A DNA stretch of 64,000 nt from Eulemur rufifrons (GCF_041146395.1 NC_090989.1:51734501-51798500); one strand, 5' to 3'; shown: positions 1-13,129, counted from the first letter of the stretch. Notes: generated by a model from the sequence alone, not told the origin. Numbers and translations: made by a program.

Positions 1-2035
1 ACCATTTTTTTAAAAGTCCCCTTAAATACAAATAACTATTCTCTCAGCCTCCGTATGGCCACCAAATCAAATATTTCTGAGGCATTGTTTAAAAAATCCA
101 AAATAACACATTAGAAATAGTTTTTAGTTTCTGTTGCTAAGATGAGTGCACAGAAAGATTTTGATCAAATCATTTGAGTTATTAGCCCCTTACAAAACAG
201 TCACAGAGAATGGTTTTATATTGAACAAGAACTGTCAAATCAGGTTATTTGGAGTTTTGAGTCTTTTTTGAGTCAAGTTACTTAATGTTTTAGCTTTTGT
301 TCTTTCTGGTAAATATGAATGCTCTTCCCATCAAAAAGATAAATTGTTTTGTTTCATTTGTTTCATATCTTGCAGCCGTGCAATCAGAGTTAAAAGCTGT
401 TATTGCTTCTTTTTACTGAATGATAAGTCACTTGAGCTTTTACCAGTAGCTTTTTGCTTAAGTAAATACCTCTAAATATAATCTAGAAGTAGCATTACCT
501 TACTTAAAAGGCACCCTTTCTATATAATTTTAACATCCTCCAAAGAAAGAGATACAGAAACTAGAGCCTAGGTGCCCAAAAAGATAGAATTTTCCTGCCA
601 GACTTAATCAAATATCATGAATTCTATAGACTTTTCTGTATCAATAGCTTTTTAAAAAATCCCTCCATAAATAGGATGACAGTGGAAAGTATGCTGCTTC
701 TGTGATTGCTTGGCATAAAATTCATTAGATTCTAGTATGCATTCTTTCAGCATCATTTACAACTGCAAGAAAAACCAACAGCACCTCCAACAGCAAGGAA
801 ATGAATAGTGAGCTCTGGAATTCATCTCATGTTTATTTCGGTAAGAGACCTATCTTCATCCCAATGAAATTCTGACAAGAAGCAGCAGCTGCAATGAGTT
901 CATTTTCTTGAATTCTCTTTTCCCAGATAGCCTAAGAGCTTACCCTTTTACAAAAAGACATTTCTGTGACCATTTTATTAAATTTTAGCTAAGAAGCAAT
1001 ATTTCTCATTTTTCATATATTTGGAGGGACAGTTTATACAAAAACAGCTACCCTAAGGATTAATTTTATGAGTCAACTTTTACTGCTGCTTCCAAGAGAT
1101 AATGTTAGCATTTACATTTTGAAGTCATTTTAAGCATTGTCTGTTAATAACATTTATTTATTGATGTAAAATTACTAAATCATCCCTTATTAGATATTCA
1201 AAGATTTTTTTATTCAAGTAACTATATAAATACATAGACATGTCACATTTTAAGTGTCATAGCAGCTAATTTTTTGGCAGAATTGCTTGTTTCACATCTT
1301 TAAAAATTGTTTAGAAAATCTCCCTTTATTGACATTAATTTAAATTGAATCTGGAAGAGGATTTAAAAGAAGAAGAACAATAAAACCAGAGGTTGGGAGA
1401 CAAGAGAAGATATTTTGATTGTAAGTATTAATACAAAATTTCTCAGCCTGAACTTTAAGTCATCCAATTTGATATGTTGCCCCCAAGAAGAAGAGCAGTG
1501 AACAAGAAAAAACTGTTTTCAATAAATGAAAACTCCATGATATAAAGTTAGAAATTTCTAAACTACTGACTAGAGTTTCAGTGTCCTCAATATATCAATC
1601 ATTGCAAGAAAATGCTTCAAGTGAGTTTTGACAAGAAACAAGTGAATATAGTCCATTGCGCTATTATAACATACCCCACAATTTAAGAAGTTCTGAAGCT
1701 ACAATTTGGGGTAATTATTCACATTACAATTTCTTTAGGTTCATAAAAGGATTCATAGAAGTATTATATTAAATATAATACACCTTATAGTTCATTAAGT
1801 ATTTAAGGATTATTTTCTACTTTGTCATAGAACAGCTAAAAAGCTGATAAGAATGATTGATGATTTATCAACAGTAAGATCTAGCAACTTGGAAAATAAG
1901 AAGTTATGCTTCAATTTTCAATTTCATTTACAAATACTTTTCCCCTACAGATTTATCTCTGTATAATGTGTCAGAATACACAGAGTATAGACTACAATAA
2001 ACTACTTAATTGTAGTCTGTACTTAGTAGTGTAGG
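1..2035. other. AT-rich unique or unrecognised DNA
   Basis: No open frame of interest, no repeat I can name and no RNA gene is visible. The composition is AT-rich like the rest of the window. Very old, diverged repeats could be hidden here. Confidence 0.5.
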
Positions 2036-2560
2036 CAAATTTAAATAAATTTATTTTTTCATCTAACAATAAAATTCATGGAGTACTGACTATGTGCTAG
2101 GTACTAAATGGGAAATGCAGAAATACAAAGGTGAACAAGTTGAATATGACATGGGTGGTAATGATGTGGTGCTCACAATTTAATGGAAGAAATAGAAAAA
2201 TGACTAATAAGGTAATAATGTAAAAATGTTATGTACATGGTGTCATAGAAGTACAGAATGATAAAGGAATCAAGGAAAGGTTGACAAGAAAGGATTTCTT
2301 AGCGAGGTCTTAAAGGATGGACAGAAGTTCACCAAGTGGAAAAGAAGGGTAACCATCTCCATCAAAGAGAATAGCATGAGTAAAGACATAGTGATGTTTT
2401 GAAGGCTGACACACGGGGAGAAGAATGAGGACTTAAGATACAAGATCAAAGACAACACTGAAGTGCTAAGGAAACAAATTGAAAAGGAAACCAGAGCTGG
2501 ACAGGAGTTAAAGAGGCAAAGACAGATTATGTTCAGGAACGATTGCAATAGGTAGAAAAA
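2036..2560 (-). mobile_element. L2-like LINE relic, antisense
   Basis: The order of motifs follows the reverse complement of the L2 3' end as I know it: an ATTCATGGAGTACTGACTATGTGCTAGGTACT-like start, then a 'gaaatacaaaggtgaacaag' equivalent, and further on the 'gtcttaaaggatggacag' stretch typical of antisense L2. The 128-residue reverse frame over 2270-2656 has no known domain and I treat it as chance. Diverged, so the ends are approximate. Confidence 0.5.
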
Positions 2561-3285
2561 GTAGAACTGAGCTCCATTCTGTATACAAGAAATAAGGACA
2601 AGTGGGGATTTATAGTCAAAGAGCATAGTGGGAGGCAGTGGATGAAAAATTGCCAAGAGGAAACGTCAGGGGTAGGGGGTTCAGGCTAAACTGACTCAAC
2701 AGGATTCTTGCTGAAAGCAGGCCAAGGTGATGAGATATTGAGTGTGAGAGATAAGGAATTTGATCAGGTATTCAGGGTAGGGGATTCTCACTAAACTGAC
2801 CCAGAAATCTTGCGAAAACTGGAGGAAGTGGCCCAAGGACAGAGTCTAAGGGTGAGTCCTAGTCAAAAAGAGAACTTAGAGGATCCTGAATAAGTAGAGA
2901 CTTTGTCAGGGGCTTGGGGACATATTTTGAATGGCCTTTTATGTTAGGCTAAAGGGCTGGTCCACCATTAGCAAACAGGAAGACAAGAAAGGTTCAGAAC
3001 AGGAAAAACCAAAATATAATACTTATAAATGAAAAAATATAGTCACTGAAATTGAAAACTCAGTCAATATGTTAAAAAAACAAAAGTTAAACACAACCAA
3101 AGAAAGAATTAGTTACCTGCAAGGCAGATATGAAAAAATTGTCCAGGATACAGCCCAGAGATGTAAAGGTATAGGAAAACAAGAAAGAGGAGTTAAGAGA
3201 CAAGGAGAACAAAATGCAAAAATTTAGTATACATATAAATGGAGTTGCAAAAAAAAGAAAATAAAAAAGATGGAGATAAAAACAC
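2561..3285. other. Unrecognised stretch
   Basis: No recognisable gene or repeat. Purine-rich on the plus strand, which produces reverse-strand open frames without domain character. Confidence 0.4.
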
Positions 3286-3605
3286 CTAGAAAATGTCTGG
3301 AAGATGTAAGCTGCCATGTTGTGAGGTGGCCTGTGGCAAGGAACACCAGGAGGCCTTCAGGGCCTGAGAATGGTCCTTGGTGACAGTCAGCAAGGTAACA
3401 AGGACCTCAAGGCCTACAGCTGCAAGCACTGAATTCTGATATTGACCACGTGAGTCTGGAAGTGAACTCCAAGCTCCAGAAAGTGGCATAGCCTAGACAA
3501 CACTTTGTGGGCAGCCTCGAGGGACCCTGAGTAGAGGACTCACTTAAGATGTGCCTCGACTCTGACCCAGGGAAAGTGTGAGATAATAAATCAAAGGAAT
3601 TTTAG
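3286..3605 (+). mobile_element. Old LTR 3' portion (MaLR/MLT1-like)
   Basis: Contains, in order, the 'ctgccatgttgtgagg', 'ggcaaggaac', 'agtctggaagtgaa' and 'gtgagataataaatc' elements that I associate with the 3' half of old MLT1-type LTRs, ending near an AATAAA polyadenylation signal. The 5' part is not recognisable. The exact subfamily is uncertain. Confidence 0.4.
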
Positions 3606-5140
3606 CTATGAAAAAAGCGATAAAACTTTCTAGTAGTGGAAATAAGAATGATGAGATACCATGGAGATCTTTGAACGTAGATTGGATGACCATTCAGGGA
3701 AGATAAAGTGGAAAGGATTTAAGCTTTCTACATAAAGAATGGGACAAGAAGAAGCCTCTAAGAGCACCTTGATGTGTCCCACCAAAGTCTATGCCTCAGT
3801 CTGGAAGCTTCCCCGTGAAAGTCATGCAGAATCCATGGAGATTCAGACTAAGCCTTCTTGGTCACATCTCAGAGAAAAATGCCAGTGTTTATCAACATGT
3901 TGTGCCAAACATCTTGGCACATGCCTTGTTTGTTTGTATCCCTTCCATTCTGAAAATACTCTAGGACCCCTGACTTAGACTTTTGTCAATGCCTGTCAGA
4001 ATGAATGATCATGTATTGAACACCTGTTATGTGACAAGATATGTATTAGTTTTCTTTCATATTTAGAGTATGATGATTAAAGCCATATTTCATCATGTGC
4101 CTTTACCCAGGAATGTGCTGCACATATCAGACCAAGATACTATAATACCCTTCTATTAATAGAGAATACAGTTTACCCATGAAAATCAGCTTGACTAGGT
4201 ACATAAATCATGCTCACGGCCTGTGAATTGGCTCCACATGATGCTTGCTTGAAGCCAATCTGGGATCTTGTCCTAATAACTATAGAAGTGGGCCACGGAG
4301 ATTTTCCAATATCAAAAATTGGAATGGAAGTGTCAATTCACATCTGGGATCTGCAGTGGTAGAGGGGGTAAGTTATTATTATTCAATTTTACTCATTTAG
4401 ACTTGCTGACAAACACCACACAAACAGATGCTTCATACATAGCAATCTAGTTAAGGGTATGGGCTATTTCTCTAAAAAGAATAGCAATTATTGTCAATTG
4501 CAATTGTAACTCCTTGACTAGTAGAGGGGATTTTAAAAATACATTACATAATCATAAGATATGTATGATTATTTCTAAAATCATATAAGACATAATCAAA
4601 CAATAACAACACCCAAGTACCCAACATCCCAGTTAAAGAAGAATATGACATTGTCTTCTCCTCTGATATAACTATGAGTGTGGGAAGTACCTTGAAAGAA
4701 GGCTCTGATATGAGTCTCCAAATTCAAGTCTGAGTCAATTAAAAATGGTGAAGACATTGTATAAACTACAGAACACAATGTTCCTAAGCTAACCTGTGTC
4801 CTATTCCTCTTGTCTTTAACACTCACCCACCCTCTCTAGTTCCCAAATCATCTCATCTTTTAAGCACAAAACTTCTAGCTACTCAGTGGAATAGTTCTTT
4901 TTGCCCCTATGTGAATCTTGGTTAGAGGTTCCTCTATCCATGGCAACCCAGCTTCCCCATCTTGACAGTAAGTCCTACTGTCAAGTTCCTGGTTGTGGAT
5001 TCTCCCCATCCCATATTCCACACCATTCTATAAGTTCACCAGTGCCAGGATGCAGCAGTAATCTCAGGGGTAATGGTGAAACTCTGGAAAATTCCTAGAG
5101 AAATAGGAAGCCCAATTCCCAAGAATTTAACATAGCATGT
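3606..5140. other. Unrecognised stretch
   Basis: No repeat or gene that I can support. Short MIR/L2-like words occur around 4000-4050 but are too diverged to call. The short frames at 3739-3978, 4596-4826 and 4901-5098 lack domain or codon-usage support. Confidence 0.4.
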
Positions 5141-5144
5141 CTCT

Positions 5145-5588
5145 GATGGGGGATATATTGGTTTCCTGTGGCTGCTGTAACAAATTACCTCAAACTTCGT
5201 GGCTTATAAAAACAGAAATATATTCTCTCACAGTTCTGAAAGCCAAAAGTCAGAAATCAAAATGTCTGCATGGCTGTGCTCCCTTCAAAGACACCAGTGG
5301 AGAATCTGTCCCTTGCTTCCTCCAGCTTCTGGTGGGTCCAGGTGCTCCTTGCTTGTGGCCACATCACTCTGTGGTCACATTGCCTCCTCTTCTCTCATAA
5401 AACTCCCTCTGTCTCTAGTTATAAGAATACATGAGATTGTATTTAAAGCTCACCTGGATCAGCCTGGATCTTTCTCTTAAAATCCTTAACTTAATTGTGT
5501 CTTTTGACATACTAGGTAATAGTCACAGGTTCTAGAGATGAGGATATGGATATATCTTTTTGAGAACCACCATTCAACCCATTGCAGA
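5145..5588 (-). mobile_element. MLT1-like MaLR solo LTR, antisense
   Basis: Reads as the reverse complement of an MLT1 LTR: 'gctgctgtaacaaattacc', 'ttctctcacagttctgaaag', 'ccttaacttaattgtgtc' and a terminal 'accaccattcaacccattgca' block follow in the expected order. Length near 440 bp fits a whole LTR. The open frames at 5137-5480 lie inside it and are not genes. Confidence 0.72.
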
Positions 5589-6180
5589 GGATGATAATTT
5601 GAATGCCTGAAATAGAATTCCTGATGAACATCTAGAAGACAAACGGAAACTTTTATATAAACTTAGAGAGAGCTACTGGACCTCCCTCCTGGAATCTCCC
5701 CCAAAAGCTCTCTACAATCAGTCACTAGAACCAACTTCCACCACCACCCACGCTGTTGTAACTCCAGTATCCTGGTGTCAGAAGTAGTACAATATCTTAC
5801 AACATTAAATAGATCTATTTTTTCAGGATGATCTCATTTTTCAAATGTCGTTTCTGTATGGGTTGGCATTTAATGAGATAAAGATGAATCTTGGGCCTTT
5901 GCACTCAGAAAAAGGAGTTCATTTCTGTGGTGATAATAATAGTAATTATTATTATTATCATTATTACTAGAATACTCCTCTATTGACTCATTGTAGATAA
6001 TGATTTATTAATGTTAGAAAACCCATTTAACCTCTGGGTTTCAGCTCACTCAGCTACTAAAACTATGAAACTATAGGCTATGGTATATTGCAGGATATGT
6101 ATGATAAACTAATTTGTGGGAAAAAAACAGATGGCTGAATATTATCTACAATTAACGAAAAAATAAAGTCTTGTATTTAA
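5589..6180. other. Unrecognised stretch with a short (TAA)n-type microsatellite
   Basis: Nothing recognisable except an imperfect trinucleotide run of ATA/ATT units at about 5930-5970. Confidence 0.5.
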
Positions 6181-6189
6181 GAATATACA

Positions 6190-6640
6190 TAATTCATAAT
6201 ATTTTGAGTTAACCAGAAACAAAAAGAAAATATCCTAAAAGCACCCAGAGGAAAAAAGACAGGTCATCTTCATACAAACAAAAACAGACTCTTAGAATGC
6301 AGCTCATTAACAGTAATAAAGAGAGGAGACAATGAATCTTCCAAGTGCTGAGTTAAAACATTCAACCTTAATTTCTAGGCTTAGCTAAATCACGACTTAG
6401 AAGCAAAGCAAAAGAAAAACATTACCAATTTTAAAAATTAGTACTCACAAATACTTATTAAAGAAATGATTAGAAGACAATTCAGGAAGAAGGTTAGAAA
6501 TTTATGGTAATGAAGGAGTAGGATGCAAGAACCAATGGTAAGCAGAGGAAACAGAAAGCATAAGTAAATCTAATCAAGTATTAATTGTCTAAAGCACTAA
6601 CAATAATTATCTAGGGATAAAAAAATTAGGAACAAATAAA
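6190..6640 (+). mobile_element. HAL1/L1-like ORF1-region relic
   Basis: The words 'aaagaaaatatcctaaaagcacccagagg', then a later 'aaagaaatgattagaagacaattcaggaagaag' block, resemble the A-rich region of HAL1/old L1 elements that follows ORF1. Strongly diverged, with no open frame. Low confidence on family. Confidence 0.35.
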
Positions 6641-6641
6641 A

Positions 6642-6900
6642 TATAAACTACAATAGCTAATGTATTACTATTGCTAGAAATTATTTAAAGTGCTTTATAT
6701 ATTAAATGTATAAATATGTAAACTAGTTTAATTCTTATAACAAATCTATGGGATAGTTACTACTAATATCCTCACGTATAGATGTGAGGATATTAGGCCA
6801 AAATACACCAAGTATCTTGCTTAAGAAATTACAGCACATAGTAGACCCAGGATTTGAACCCATAACCCTCATCAGTACACTGTCCTGCCATTATGAGTTA
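6642..6900 (-). repeat. MIR SINE, antisense, with internal perfect hairpin
   Basis: Matches the reverse complement of MIR from its 3' tail to its 5' region: 'aatagctaatgtattact', 'gtgctttatatatta', 'ttaattcttataacaa', 'cttaagaaattacagcacatagtag' and 'aggatttgaaccca' occur in the expected order. The segment that in MIR reads like 'tattatccccattttacagatgagg' has become a perfect 13-bp inverted repeat (6763-6775 and 6784-6796). Confidence 0.75.
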
Positions 6901-7235
6901 GTAAGGGAAACAATATCTGAGAAAAATTAGGAAAAAATGTAGGCAATAATAATTACATAATATGGAGAAAAGTGATTGGAGTTACATTTTTTTACTTGTA
7001 TCTCTTTGGGAGAAATTAGAGATTTTTATTAAACTTTACTAAGATAAATAGGCAAAACAAACAAGGTCTCTTCAAGGTCAAATTTTTTGAGTAAATTTGG
7101 AGGTATGCACACCCTATGACCTAATACTTCTGCCCCTAGGTATGCATGAGAAACTCTTGCACATGTGCATCAGGAAATATATACATGTATATTCTTGGAA
7201 AGAATGTGTATAATAAAACAAAACTGTAAACATTA

Positions 7236-7612
<377 letters not shown>

Positions 7613-7800
7613 AAAAATTTTGGTATACCCAAATAAAGAAATATTATATAGCAGTGAAAATAAATGAACTTTAGCTCCCCACAATAATATGATTAAAATG
7701 CAGTACATTAATATTAAGCAAATAAGAAGTTTCATGAGACTAATACCATTTTGTTGAATTTAAAAACAATTAAAATAAAATAATTTATTATTTAGGCATA

Positions 7801-8020
7801 TGCATTTAGGATAAAACTACTGAAAAAAAATTAAGAGACAGATAAAATTAAGAGAATATAATAAAAGGAAGGGCACATAAGTAGATGGAAGTTATTGTTA
7901 ATATTCTATCTCTTCCATTTTTTGTTAAGATCCACCTATAAAAGTGAATAAATCCATTGTACCATGCATGTGCCAATGATAAGCGTGTGTCACTGTCCAA
8001 AAATTATGATTTCTTGAAAC
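7801..8020. other. Unrecognised stretch
   Basis: AT-rich, nothing recognised. Confidence 0.4.
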
Positions 8021-8560
8021 TGTATGGGAGGAAAAATATCTTTTTCTTGCCCATCCTAAGTTCATGACTGAGGTCCCTATAACAAAAGATAGATTAACAA
8101 GAGAAAAGCATACAAATTCATTTAATGTACGTTTTATGTGACATGGGAGCCTTCTTAAGAAAATGAAGAACCAAAGAAATATTTAAACCTAATGTTTTTT
8201 ATAGTAGGTTAAATGAGGAGTGAATAGTCATGGAGAAATATGATTGGGCAAAAAGGGTGTGAGCCAATGGTAATAAACGGGAGAAAGTTGGCAAGGCCTT
8301 TTTGTTCAAATTCTTCTCTGTGACCCTTTATCTTCAAACATAAGGATATTTCTTTCCTCTGAGGACAGGGAAGGAGCCTCTCACCTGATGGTCTTATGAC
8401 CTGCTTCAGAGGAAAATCAGAAAATCCTTCCCAGGTTAGGACCTGCTTCAGGGGAGAAAGGCAGGGAAGGTCAGAAAGGCCTTTCTGCTTCTGTAGTTGT
8501 ATCAGATTCCTTCAGCTTAAAACATTTTGGGACAGTATGTCCTGAACCTCATCAAAACCA
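8021..8560 (-). mobile_element. Probable solo LTR, antisense (ERVL/ERV3-like)
   Basis: On the minus strand the 3' part reads like the U5 of ERVL/ERV3-type LTRs (a 'cttttctcttgttaatctatcttttgttat' stretch followed by 'agggacctcagtcatgaactta'), ending in CA at 8021. The plus-strand limits are TG...CA with 6-bp direct repeats TGAAAC at 8015-8020 and 8561-8566. The family is not certain. The 117-residue reverse frame at 8517-8870 overlaps only its edge and shows no domain. Confidence 0.55.
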
Positions 8561-9025
8561 TGAAACTACATTTGCTTTCTGTGAGAAATGTAGAAGGATG
8601 ACAAGCCATATGTAGTTGGCCATCTGTACAGGGAGGATCCATAGACAGAATCAAAGAAAAAGAAGTAAAAAATGAGATAATATTAGAGCAGAGTAGTAAA
8701 TAATACATTTCCTCTTTATTTTTGCAAGTCACTCTAGTAAGCAGTGATGGATGAAAAATGAGTTTCCTGGATTCAGTTTTTAATTCTACTATCAAATCAT
8801 TCTGTGAGCTCATGGAAATAAAGCAATAATTGTACTTCACAGCTATGCAGTATCTTTCAGGCAGGTACATTAATTCATAATCCTCATAATATATCTGTGA
8901 AATTATAATATAGTAATAGATCTTACCATCACCTAATAAGTACTCAATAAAACTTAGCCATTATTATTACTAATATTTATGTCATTCAGTGTATTTAAGT
9001 ATGAGAAATTTACCATCCTATAATA
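8561..9025. other. Unrecognised stretch
   Basis: Nothing recognised. The minus frame over 8517-8870 has no domain signature. Confidence 0.4.
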
Positions 9026-9029
9026 CACT

Positions 9030-9232
9030 AGAGCATTGGTCCTCAAATATTACTTAGCATAAAAATTACCTAAGAGTCTAGTTAAAGTGCAGAATCCCAG
9101 GACTCGTTTCTTGTTATTCTGATTTCTCAGTTCTGTGATAAGGTAGAGAAATCTATAATTATAAAAACCTGCCCATACAATTCTAATGCAGATGGTTTTT
9201 AGTCAATACTTTAAAAAAATATTATTTAGGAG
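9030..9232 (+). mobile_element. MER5A-like hAT-Charlie MITE
   Basis: Order of motifs follows MER5A: 'gcattggtcctcaaat' start, 'aaaaattacctaagagtctagttaaagtgcagaatcccagg', 'ttattctgatttctcag', 'taatgcagatggtt'. Both termini are worn. Non-coding. Confidence 0.65.
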
Positions 9233-9950
9233 CACCAATGAATCCAACCAATAGACCAAAGAATTTTATGTAACTTGCATGCAAGCCAGGTCCTAGGCAT
9301 CTCTAACACATCACATTATAATCTGGGCTGACCTAAGAAAATATGAACAGATTCACCACAGGATCTAGGTCCAACTTTTCAAATGTAATTCTGAGGCTCA
9401 CAAAGAGTTTCTGTTCAATTTGGAAAAAGGTTTGAGGAGTCCATACTAGGACTCTGTAATTCATTCAACACTGATGACTCAGCCTCTTTTCCAAGAATTT
9501 CAAAGACTAATACAGAAGATAAACTTGCAAGCCAGCATTTGTAATCAATCATGAAAGATGTTATCATAGCAGTAAAGTCTAAGATCAATTAGCACATGTC
9601 TAATTCCATCTTTTGAGAGATAAGAAGATTTCACAGAGGAGGTAAATCTTGAACAAGATTCATAAGGCAAATGAGCACTTTAATCTCCTAAACCAGAAGA
9701 AAATGAAAATCTATTTAAAAATACATGCATGTGGGGTACAAGGCACCTAATGCAAAGGCCTCCTCAGTGTAACGAAGACCCCCAAAGTGAGAAACTACTA
9801 GGTGCTGAACCCACTCAGAAATCTCAGCGCTTAACTCAGCTCTCTAAGATGGCCACAGTATTTTCCGGAAATCTAGGCATACCTCTGGGTGGTGTCACTC
9901 CCCTCGTACTTAGCAGGATCGAGCATAACTTTCCAATTTATTCAAAATAC
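9233..9950. other. Unrecognised stretch
   Basis: No recognisable gene or repeat. The 75-residue frame at 9729-9956 runs into the Alu TSD and has no domain. Confidence 0.4.
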
Positions 9951-9961
9951 ATATAAACTAT

Positions 9962-10259
9962 GCCAGGCATGGCGGCTCACACCTCTAATCCTAGTACTCT
10001 GGGAGGTCGAGGTGAGAAGATCGCTTAAGGTCAAGAGTTCAAAACCAGCCTGAGCAAGAGCAAGACCCTGTCTCTACTAAAAATAGAAAAATTAGCAGGG
10101 CATTATGGTGCACACCTGTAGTCCCAGCTACTCAGGAGGCTGAAGCAGGAGGATCTCTTGAGCCCAGGAGTTTGAAGTTGCAGTGAGCTAGGCTGACACC
10201 ATGACACTCTAGCCTGGGTGACAGAGTGAGACTCTGTCTCAAAAAAAAAAAAAAAAATA
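9962..10259 (+). mobile_element. Older-style Alu (short linker)
   Basis: Full dimer beginning GCCAGGCATGGCGGCTCAC, with 'aaaaatagaaaaattagcagggc' between arms, so it lacks the long linker of the other copies in the window. More substitutions than the lemur-type copies. Imperfect 10-bp flanking repeats ATATAAACTA (9951-9960) and ATATAAATTA (10260-10269) are consistent with a TSD. Confidence 0.9.
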
Positions 10260-10269
10260 ATATAAATTA

Positions 10270-11190
10270 AAGTCAAAATTCATTTCTATTATCAACTCAC
10301 AAACGAGTTTTCTGGTACTTGTGCCCACTTGTTTTTCCTCTTTTCTGCAGTTATATACATGACTATTTTTAAATGATTTGGGGAAACATTCCTATCATAT
10401 TACCACATGGTTAATTTGATAAAACTTTTAATACTGTCAAAATCCAGGAGAAGATAAAATGAACTTCCAGATGCACTGTCAAATTAATTCTGCCACCTTT
10501 TTCCTAATGTATGAGACCCACACCCCCCACTGACCCCTTTATCTTTAGAGTGATAAAAGAATCTAACAGAGCTCATAGAAAGCTCTTCATGGAGCTTACA
10601 CCCACATGCTGTCTTCTCTCTGTGTTCTTCTGCTCCTCCCCTGGGGGCTCATCTGAAAAGTCCAGGGGCACTCTGTCCTGGGCTTTGCAGATACAGGAAG
10701 ACATCACAAATGTATGCGCTATTATTTTGAGCTTCACTCCTTTTTCGTTGAAAGATATTTTTGAAGGGGGAAGAAAAATGAGCAAGGGTAAGCTGATTTA
10801 GGATTTGACTATGAATTTTAGAAACAGAAGGGCCTGACCTCCTGTCTGAGCCTTGGAGCACATCACCAGAAGCCACATGAAAGAGAAGGCCATAGGTGGC
10901 ATGAAGCATCAAAATGCTGAAAGGTGAGAAAGCTGGAAGAATTCCAGAATCCATTTCAGAAGAATTCTGACTCGTTCTGAGTCAAAGACGTGAAGAAAGC
11001 CTACCCATCTACCTAGAAATAGCCTATGAATCCTACCTAGATCAGTATTAAACTGGTGACCTGACATTTCTGTTTGCCATGGGAAAGTCACTGTTAATTT
11101 CTATTGTTCCTGCATAATTCTTAATAGTGTTCCCTTTCAAATTCCAAAGGTGTTCCAGTGTGGATGATAAACTGTATGGTAATTCTAAGT
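10270..11190. other. Unrecognised stretch
   Basis: Several short open frames overlap on both strands (10511-10954, 10909-11091). None shows a domain, splice-site context or similarity I recognise. No repeat identified. Confidence 0.4.
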
Positions 11191-11194
11191 ATAA

Positions 11195-11460
11195 ATGGTA
11201 ATAATAACAGCTAATATTCATTGACTACTTATGTGCAAGGGACTATTATAAGAGTTTTGTATATATTGGTTTAGTTCTCCCTTTTTATGCCAAATAATTC
11301 ATATAGATACTAATATTCTCATTTTAGACATGAGAAAACTGAGGCACTGAGAGGTTGAGTAATTTGCCCAAGATTTAGAGCTAACAAGTAGAGGAACCTA
11401 GATTTTTATCCTAGTAGTTAGGCTCCAAAGCCTATACTTCTAAAATAGTACTCATACAGC
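11195..11460 (-). repeat. MIR SINE, antisense
   Basis: 'aataataacagctaatattcattgactacttatgtgcaagg', 'tctcattttagacatgagaaaactgaggcactgagaggttgagtaatttgcccaag' are the reverse complement of the MIR core and tail in the expected order. Confidence 0.82.
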
Positions 11461-11489
11461 CTTTCGTCCATGAGATGTGCACATAGTAA

Positions 11490-11645
11490 TGTCCCTCAAC
11501 TAAGAGGGACATATTATTATGTTCTCCATTTTGCAAATGAGAACAAAAGATGAAGAAAGAAATTTAATAGCTACTCTAAGGCCATAAACTTGAGTAGTCT
11601 GGCTTCAGAATCTGTGTTCTTGACCTCTGCTCTCTATTCCTCCCT
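11490..11645 (-). repeat. Second partial MIR, antisense
   Basis: 'ttattatgttctccattttgcaaatgagaacaaaagatgaag', then 'gtctggcttcagaatctgtgttcttgacc' match MIR core to 5' region in reverse complement. Separate from the MIR immediately upstream because the same core is present twice. Confidence 0.6.
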
Positions 11646-12740
11646 GAAATATTTATCTCAGAACTTATAGATTCTGAGATATATCAGGAGCCCCTGGAGA
11701 CTGGAATTTTCAGGTTGCACATCAGATATCAGCAGACCATACTTTTTCATTCTTACGATGAGTATTAAAATAGCATAATAGAAGCCTCAGCCTTCTGTAA
11801 CAGAGCAAACACAGACTTGCATTTTTCACAGTTATGATTTCTATGGTTCAATGAGAAAATTTTGATGCTTGGTGCTATAAGATGTAGGTTAAATCTGGAC
11901 TTTACGAAAGTCATTCTTTTAGAGCCTTTGTCTTTTCAGATGTGAAAACAGAGGCAAAGCTAGGGAAATGACATAGTCACTATAGTGCTATTAAAGCCTG
12001 TGGATATTCTGTGGGTTTTGTTTCTAAGAATCTTAGCTTTGTCAATTAATTTATCAATACTTCAACCCAGGCACCTGGGAGCAATAGCAAGGGAGGTTAA
12101 GATCTCTCTGTGACAAATGGCCTCTAATAAGCACACCCTGCTGCACCATGCCTGGCAGCTGCTGTGTACAGAACACAGCAGTGGCCATCAACTGTAATAC
12201 GTGATTCATTAAGTTTCCCAACTAGAGATGAAAAATACTCATGCATTCCTCCAGACTTTTCCTTGCCTACCAACACCTCATCTCCTACATGTTATGAGAC
12301 TACTCATATTCAGACAATTAGGCTAAGGAAGTTTAACCCAAACAGCTGCTTAGCATATTTTCTGTAATTCTCATTCATTATTCCCGCTACAGGAAAGAGG
12401 AACAACAAACCACTGTAGCATGTATAAAAAAATAGGAGTCAGGCAGGCAGTGAGGACACATGGAAAAAGACACACATTGTAATCCCCTTTTACATGAATA
12501 AATGATTACAGGTTTCATAGCAGGAATACATAGTTCCCACATACATGCACTCTCCCCAAGACAACTTTGGGAGACTCTGGTTTTTTCTTAACTGGCAGTT
12601 TGCTTTTGATTTTAAAAACATCTTCTTGCCACTTGGAGCCATCTTCAGAAATTACAATATCAATTTAATTTTATAAGAAACAACTCACTTAGGACTAGGA
12701 AAGCAACCCAATCAATTAAAGAGCAGTAGAGAACAGAAAA
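11646..12740. other. Unrecognised stretch
   Basis: No gene or clear repeat. A weak MIR-like bit occurs around 11850-11960. The frame at 12164-12367 has no domain. Confidence 0.4.
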
Positions 12741-12743
12741 CAG

Positions 12744-12772
<29 letters not shown>
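12744..12772. repeat. Poly(A) tract
   Basis: Uninterrupted A-run of nearly 30 nt with no recognisable retroelement body directly upstream. Confidence 0.85.
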
Positions 12773-12774
<2 letters not shown>

Positions 12775-12902
12775 AAAGAGGAAAAGTTTTTCTCTGCTTT
12801 AGGTCTATTTCCAATTAAATTTCAATGATTATTCTAATTTACTTTTTAATTCACTAAATATAAATCACCAGATTAAAGGTAGAATATGTTCATCCTGCCA
12901 CT

Positions 12903-12975
12903 AGAAAAAAAGAAAAAGAAAAAAGGAAATGAGAAAAAAAGAAAGAGGAATGGAAAAAAAAGAAAAAGAAAATAT
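12903..12975. repeat. A/GA-rich low-complexity tract
   Basis: AAAGAAAAAGAAAA-type units give the lysine-rich start of the small frame at 12886-13122, which is therefore not a credible gene. Confidence 0.8.
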
Positions 12976-13129
12976 GTAAACTTCAAAGTGTTAAAAAATT
13001 TGAATGGACCCAAATTTCTAATACATATAATCTTATATTTTTACTTCCTCTCCATTTATTCCTTTCTCTTGTATGCTGGCTTAGCAAATCTGTTTTTTTT
13101 ACCCCCTTCTTTTGATCTATAGTAGGAAC

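Noticed and set aside
2270..2656. 128-residue minus-strand frame as a membrane protein gene
   Set aside because: Hydrophobic because it is antisense to purine-rich DNA that looks like an L2 relic; no start context, domain or splice support.
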